Positions 33,175-37,278 of a DNA stretch of 37,278 nt are shown here, piece after piece. The notes below the pieces were generated by a model that worked only from the letters and a program-made list of their open reading frames with translations, did no database searches and was not told the origin of the DNA. Location of the stretch: assembly GCA_002937855.1 (NCBI GenBank), contig PTKS01000012.1, positions 1 through 37,278 on the forward strand. Direction: 5' to 3'. How positions within the stretch are numbered: position 1 is the first letter of the stretch; every line of letters starts with the position of its first letter. Source of the DNA: Alphaproteobacteria bacterium MarineAlpha5_Bin12 (GTDB lineage Bacteria; Pseudomonadota; Alphaproteobacteria; HIMB59; GCA-002718135). The position numbers and the translations under genes are program-made.

Positions 33175-34334
33175 TTAACCATCTTACTTAAAATTTCCAT
33201 TGCTTTCAAAATATTATCTTTAGAATTTGCAAAACTAAATCTTACAAAATTTTTTGCAGAATTACCAAAGCTTGATCCAGATACTAAGGCAACCCCATAA
33301 GTCTCTAAAGCTTCTGTCGCAAACTCATCTCCTGTCATCTTGCTCTTACTTATATTAGGAAAGGCATAAAATGCTCCTCCTGGTTTAAAGCATTCAACAT
33401 TTTTAAACGAATTCAATTTTTCAAAAATTAAATTCCTTCTCTCTTCAAATTCTTTTAAAATTTTTTTTACTTCTTCTTGATCTCCTTTTAAAGCTTCAAT
33501 ACCCGCAATCTGACTTACTGCATTAGCACACGAATGATCATTAACAGCTAATTTGTTCGCAAAACTTATAATAGACTTAGGCCAAATTCCCCATCCTAAT
33601 CTCCAACCTGTCATACAAAAAGTTTTGCTCCATCCATCTAAAACTATAAGCCTATCCTTTAAATTAGGATACTGTAGCATGCTAGGCATCTCCTGATTAT
33701 CAAATATCAATCTACTGTAAATTTCATCACTCAAGATTGCTATATTTGGAAATTTTTCTAATGCTTCAGCAATTTTATCCATCTTTTCTTTTTTCATAAA
33801 AGCGCCTGTAGGATTATTTGGATTATTAATTATTATAAGCCGTGTTTTATCGTTAAATAACGATATCATCTTATCGACGTTAATTTCAAAATTATCTTGT
33901 TCATCTAATATAAGTGGTACTGACTTTGCACCGGTATAATCAATAACAGATTTATATATTGGAAAACCTGGATCAGGATAGATTATTTCAGAATTCTTAT
34001 CTCCAAAAATCAAAATTGAAAAAAATATTATAGGTTTTCCACCTGGAACAATTAATATATTTTCTGGATCTACATCAACATTATAACGTCTTAGGGCATC
34101 TTTAGATACAGCATTTCTCAACTGAATTAATCCATTCGAAGGAGTATAACCATGATACCCTGAGTCCAAAGCTTTTTTTGCTGCCTCAACAATATTACTT
34201 GGTGTTGCAAAATCTGGTTGGCCCAAACTTAAATGTATAATTTTTTTACCACTTTTTTCTAATTCTACTGATCTTTGAAAAACTTTAAATGCCGATTCTG
34301 TAGATAGTTTTTTTATTGACTCTGCTATCTTCAT
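33171..34334 (-). CDS. Class I/II PLP-dependent aminotransferase, 387 aa
   Basis: The fold-type I layout is complete: HLSLGQPDFATP, YHGYTPSNGLIQLRNAV, NPNNPTGAFM, ILSDEIYSRLIFD and the PLP lysine Lys237 in GWSKTFCMTGWRLGW, then GGAFYAFP and FVRFSFA for the substrate arginine. This is the aspartate/aromatic aminotransferase (AspC/AspB-like) subfamily. The keto acid partner is unknown. It follows the nitrilase-family gene by 3 bases and tmm two genes upstream, so it is probably in the same transcript. Its 3' end shares four bases with the convergent PLP lyase gene. Confidence 0.85.
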   Translation of the reverse strand: MKIAESIKKLSTESAFKVFQRSVELEKSGKKIIHLSLGQPDFATPSNIVEAAKKALDSGYHGYTPSNGLIQLRNAVSKDALRRYNVDVDPENILIVPGGKPIIFFSILIFGDKNSEIIYPDPGFPIYKSVIDYTGAKSVPLILDEQDNFEINVDKMISLFNDKTRLIIINNPNNPTGAFMKKEKMDKIAEALEKFPNIAILSDEIYSRLIFDNQEMPSMLQYPNLKDRLIVLDGWSKTFCMTGWRLGWGIWPKSIISFANKLAVNDHSCANAVSQIAGIEALKGDQEEVKKILKEFEERRNLIFEKLNSFKNVECFKPGGAFYAFPNISKSKMTGDEFATEALETYGVALVSGSSFGNSAKNFVRFSFANSKDNILKAMEILSKMVN

Positions 34335-34337
34335 TTT

Positions 34338-35114
34338 TTATTCTTTTACATATCTAGGATATGTTGTTTTTGCTTTTCTTGAATCATTAATGTCTATATC
34401 CATAGTAACAAAAGGTCGATTGGCATTAGTTGATTTAATTATTTCACCTTCTGGTGATATAATCCAGCCTATTCCTCCTAAATCAGCACCTTCTCCAATT
34501 GGATTATATAAATTTGATGACAAACAATACGAACCGGATACCATTGCCGCTGTTTTGCCACCTATCGTCCATTTTTTTAAAGATGCATATGGCGTTGCTC
34601 TAGGTACACAAAGTAAATCTATTTTTTTGTTTGCATATTCTCTAGCATGCTGAAAAAACCACATATCTGTGCATATCTGTAAACCTACTTTGACATCACC
34701 TACATTAAATGGTTTAAATTCTTTATTTCCCCTGCTGTACCATGATGCTTCCCAAAAACCTTCATCATCAGGTAAATAATACTTTTCATGAACTCTTTTT
34801 ATAGTGTTAGTTTTTTTTTCAAAAAGAAAAGCCTGGTTTAAAAATTTATTATTTTCATCGATTATTGGTCTAGTGGCAATAATATAATTAGCATTAAATT
34901 TTTTTAGTGAATCAATAATTTTTTCATGATCTTTAACTGCTTTTTCCCATTTTTTTGAATTTGATATTTTTTTTGCAGCAAGCCACTCTGAAAAGGGCAT
35001 CTCGGGAAATAGGAGAATTTCAGTTTTATTTTTTGTTAAATAATCTTCCAATTGAATCAAACATTTTTCAAAATTTTTTGGAACATTATCTATTTGACAA
35101 ACAGTAACTAACAA
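34338..35114 (-). CDS. Nitrilase-superfamily C-N hydrolase (amidase), 258 aa, TTG start
   Basis: The catalytic triad is visible: Glu38 (FPEMPFSEW), Lys111 (VHEKYYLPDDEGF) and Cys148 (LQICTDMWF), with the typical spacing of the carbon-nitrogen hydrolase family. The start appears to be TTG at 35114: no in-frame ATG lies upstream before a stop, AGG sits 7 bases before it, and the first strand (LVTVCQIDN) must begin there. Members hydrolyse amides, nitriles or carbamoyl groups; the substrate is unknown. It sits between tmm (upstream, 32-base gap) and the aminotransferase. A link to amide intermediates of methylamine metabolism is only a guess. Confidence 0.8.
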   Translation of the reverse strand: MLVTVCQIDNVPKNFEKCLIQLEDYLTKNKTEILLFPEMPFSEWLAAKKISNSKKWEKAVKDHEKIIDSLKKFNANYIIATRPIIDENNKFLNQAFLFEKKTNTIKRVHEKYYLPDDEGFWEASWYSRGNKEFKPFNVGDVKVGLQICTDMWFFQHAREYANKKIDLLCVPRATPYASLKKWTIGGKTAAMVSGSYCLSSNLYNPIGEGADLGGIGWIISPEGEIIKSTNANRPFVTMDIDINDSRKAKTTYPRYVKE

Positions 35115-35146
35115 ATCTAACCTATAAATTAAAAGATATCATCAAA

Positions 35147-36481
35147 TTATTTTTGATTTAAAAAAGTCGCCATAGAATCATCCATCGCTTCTCCCCATGG
35201 CGTATGGTGAATTGGCGCTACTGTCCCAGTGACAGGTGATGTAAAAGATCGATTGCGGTATGTCATTATATCTTCTTCTTTATGATGCTCCCAGCTATGA
35301 AAATGTTTACGTATTATTTCAAAATCAATCTCTGGATAGTTTGATGCTGCATAAAGTTCTTTTGTATATTCAGTCTGAAAATCGATCATTTGAATTGGAT
35401 CTTCTAATTTTTCTTCTTTAGATATCCATTCCTTAATATTTTTTTCAATCTCTTTGCTATCAGGCATTTTAATTTTACCCATTATGACATCCCTTGCATA
35501 CCAAGCCTGGCAATCAAACATGTTAAATGTGTGAAATTGATCCTGCATTCCTAAATACATTAACTTATGATTGTCTTGCCATACAACTCCTTTGTATAGA
35601 TTCGGAGGATATAATCTATTATGAGTTTTTAATTTTAAACTTTCTTCCAAAAAAGGGAAATGATGGAGATACCCACTGCAGAGAATTAGCACATCAGTTT
35701 CTTGTAAGTGCCCATCTTTAAATATTGCTTTTTTGCCATCCAATTTATCGAGATGATGAACTTCTTTCATTCCTTCAGGCCATTTAAAACCCATTGGATT
35801 GTTTCGGTAGCCAATTGTTACAGACTTAGCACCGTATTTATAACATTGAAGTGCAACATCTTCCGCTGAATAGCTGCTTCCTAAGACAACTATGTTTTTC
35901 CCCCTAAACTCCTCTGCATCTCTAAAATCATGAGAATGCATTATTCTTCCAGAAAAAGAATCCATCCCTTCATATTCAGGAATGTAAGGAACAGAAAAAT
36001 GCCCAGTAGCAACAACGACATTGTCAAATTCTTCAGTTGAAATTTTATTCTCTTTTTTATTTGTTGATTTAATTATAAATTTATTTTCATCAAAAATAAC
36101 GCTATTAACAGTTGTAGAAAGTCTTACATATTTTTTTAAGTCTCCATCTTTTGCTCTGCCAAGAATATAGTCATATAAGACTTCTCTAGGTGGAAATGAG
36201 GGAATTGCCCTTCCAAAATGTTTATCAAATGGATAATCTGCAAATTCTAGACATTCTTTTGGCCCATTTGACCATAAATATCTATACATACTATTTGGGA
36301 CAGGTTCTCCGTATTGATTCGATCCTGTTCTCCAGCTATAATTCCAAAGACCGCCCAATTTATCTTGTTGTTCAAAACATACTATTTTTGGTATTTTTTC
36401 ACCTTTTAACTCGGACTGTTGGAAGGCTCTAAGTTGAGAAAGACCACAAGGTCCTGCTCCTATAATCGCAGTTTTTGTCAT
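35147..36481 (-). CDS. tmm: Trimethylamine monooxygenase (bacterial flavin-containing monooxygenase)
   Basis: The FAD loop GAGPCG (residues 8-13), the FMO fingerprint FSGRIMH (176-182, FxGxxxH) and the second nucleotide-binding loop GSSYSAED (201-208) are all present. The sequence follows the characterised Methylocella Tmm closely over its whole length as I recall it, including GGLWNYSWRTG, MYRYLWSNGPKECLEFADYPF, NPMGFKWP, YLGMQDQFHTFNMFDCQAWYARDV and EEKLEDP. Tmm oxidises trimethylamine to TMAO using NADPH and oxygen. At 444 residues the length is right. It heads the minus-strand run tmm-amidase-aminotransferase and is divergent from the binding protein gene at 36674, with a 192-base gap. 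Confidence 0.93.
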   Translation of the reverse strand: MTKTAIIGAGPCGLSQLRAFQQSELKGEKIPKIVCFEQQDKLGGLWNYSWRTGSNQYGEPVPNSMYRYLWSNGPKECLEFADYPFDKHFGRAIPSFPPREVLYDYILGRAKDGDLKKYVRLSTTVNSVIFDENKFIIKSTNKKENKISTEEFDNVVVATGHFSVPYIPEYEGMDSFSGRIMHSHDFRDAEEFRGKNIVVLGSSYSAEDVALQCYKYGAKSVTIGYRNNPMGFKWPEGMKEVHHLDKLDGKKAIFKDGHLQETDVLILCSGYLHHFPFLEESLKLKTHNRLYPPNLYKGVVWQDNHKLMYLGMQDQFHTFNMFDCQAWYARDVIMGKIKMPDSKEIEKNIKEWISKEEKLEDPIQMIDFQTEYTKELYAASNYPEIDFEIIRKHFHSWEHHKEEDIMTYRNRSFTSPVTGTVAPIHHTPWGEAMDDSMATFLNQK

Positions 36482-36673
36482 TATTTAAGTTATTTTAAAC
36501 GTTACTTCACTCTATTAATCTAAGCAAATCAATACTTTAAACTAAATCAAAAATCCATTTAAATCAACAAAATACAAAAAACTATTCATAATATTTTAAT
36601 AGAAAATACTTTTTTAATAGTCTTATATGGAGTAGTGTAATTCTATAACTCATAATTAATTATAGGGGGAAGA
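36482..36673. promoter_or_regulatory. Divergent intergenic region between tmm and the binding-protein gene
   Basis: These 192 bases carry the promoters for tmm (minus) and the binding protein (plus). The sequence is nearly all A/T. The run aggggga (36664-36670) is a strong ribosome-binding site for the plus-strand gene, 3 bases before its ATG. No palindrome of regulator type or riboswitch is evident by eye. Confidence 0.55.
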
Positions 36674-37278
36674 ATGAAAAAACTTATGAAATTGGCATCT
36701 GTAGCATTAGTGGTGTCAATGTTATCATTTACTAACGCACTAATAGCTGCTGACAGTAAAAAACCTATTGTTATTCCATTACATAACTGGTCAAGTCAAG
36801 TTGTAATGTCCTATGTTATTGGTGGAATTTTTGAATCAATGGGAAACAACGTAGAATATGTATCAGCAGACTCACAAGCTGTGTACGAATCTATTCGTCT
36901 TGGTGATGTAACAATTTCTCACGAAGTTTGGCAATCAGCTTTCGGCGCATCATTTGATGCAGCTAGAGATGCTGGTGGCTTACTAGACTGGGGAGATCAT
37001 GAAGCTAGAACTTTAGAAGACATGGGTTATCCAAACTGGGTAGCTGAGTTATGTCCTGGTCTTCCAGATTGGACAGCTTTAAAGAATCCTGATTGTGCTG
37101 CAAAATTTGTAACACCAGATTCAGGTGGCAAAGGACGTTGGTTAGAAGGTCCGCAAAGTTGGCACCAAGATTTAATGCCTCAAAGACTTGAAGCATTAGG
37201 TTTAGATGATCTTTGGATGGTTAAATTTGCTGGTGGTGCAGATGCTTTATGGGCTGAGCTTGAAGCGGCAGAAAAAGA
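36674..37278 (+). CDS. Betaine/TMAO-type (OpuAC) ABC transporter substrate-binding protein, 3' truncated by window end
   Basis: ATG 36674 opens a frame that runs to the last base, 201 full codons. A signal peptide is present (MKKLMKLASVALVVSMLSF...ALIAA). The mature part begins KKPIVIPLHNWSSQVVMSYVIGGIFESMG, the OpuAC domain start, and has SHEVWQSAF, DWGDHEART, CPGLPDWTALKNPDC and GKGRWLEGPQSWHQD with several Trp residues for a quaternary-amine cage. It is a paralogue of the binding protein at 13180-14139. Being divergent from tmm, it could be TmoX, the TMAO-binding protein; glycine betaine or another osmolyte is equally possible. Permease and ATPase genes, if present, lie beyond the window. 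Confidence 0.82.
   Translation, partial: MKKLMKLASVALVVSMLSFTNALIAADSKKPIVIPLHNWSSQVVMSYVIGGIFESMGNNVEYVSADSQAVYESIRLGDVTISHEVWQSAFGASFDAARDAGGLLDWGDHEARTLEDMGYPNWVAELCPGLPDWTALKNPDCAAKFVTPDSGGKGRWLEGPQSWHQDLMPQRLEALGLDDLWMVKFAGGADALWAELEAAEK

Noticed and set aside
1..37278. CRISPR array, prophage or insertion sequence
   Set aside because: No regularly spaced repeats, transposase, integrase or phage structural gene is seen; the short repeats listed are too few and irregular.

Overview
The window is a compact, strongly AT-rich stretch of bacterial DNA with very short intergenic gaps, 1- and 4-base gene overlaps, and tail-to-tail genes that share stop-codon bases. A blue-type proteorhodopsin, an alphaproteobacterial SspB, duplicated betaine-type (OpuAC) transporters and a trimethylamine/TMAO degradation set point to a streamlined marine alphaproteobacterium. 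The SAR11 clade (Pelagibacterales) or a similar AT-rich lineage fits best. This is inferred from gene content and composition; no rRNA or tRNA is present to confirm it.

Region 1 (1-5.3 kb) is patchy accessory-like DNA. It holds the 3' end of a small conserved protein, several short unknown or secreted proteins, a type-1 copper protein, an ATP-grasp ligase, a zinc-less MDR oxidoreductase that is clearly GC-richer than its surroundings, and a methyltransferase. A short GC-rich intergenic repeat occurs three times in the first 1.7 kb.

Region 2 (5.3-15.3 kb) is a long minus-strand operon: substrate-binding protein, two-domain permease, glpA, glpB, an FGGY kinase of the glycerol kinase type, glpC and an NTF2-like protein. 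The transporter ATPase is transcribed divergently from the same intergenic region. Linking a betaine-type transporter to glycerol-3-phosphate catabolism, with a kinase altered at two glycerol-binding positions, is the most interesting hypothesis in the window: the pathway may start from a glycerol-related compound other than glycerol.

Region 3 (15.3-23.7 kb) is a mixed block: a membrane-anchored putative zinc protease, a small secreted protein, a GFA-family protein, an enolase-superfamily enzyme, proteorhodopsin with a clear terminator, a methyltransferase, SspB, phosphoglycerate mutase, fumarase C and a conserved unknown.

Region 4 (23.7-37.3 kb) is methylated-amine metabolism. A minus-strand operon encodes a sarcosine-oxidase-beta-like flavoprotein, a GlnT/GMAS-type synthetase and the three glutamate-synthase-like subunits of N-methylglutamate synthase, plus a small unknown tail gene. 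Divergent from it are TMAO demethylase (tdm) and a D-cysteine desulfhydrase/cysteate lyase-like enzyme. A second minus-strand run holds trimethylamine monooxygenase (tmm), a nitrilase-type amidase and an aminotransferase. Divergent from tmm is the start of another betaine/TMAO-type binding protein, cut by the window end. Together these encode TMA to TMAO to dimethylamine plus formaldehyde, and methylamine to gamma-glutamylmethylamide to N-methylglutamate. Dimethylamine monooxygenase and the remaining N-methylglutamate dehydrogenase subunits are not in the window.
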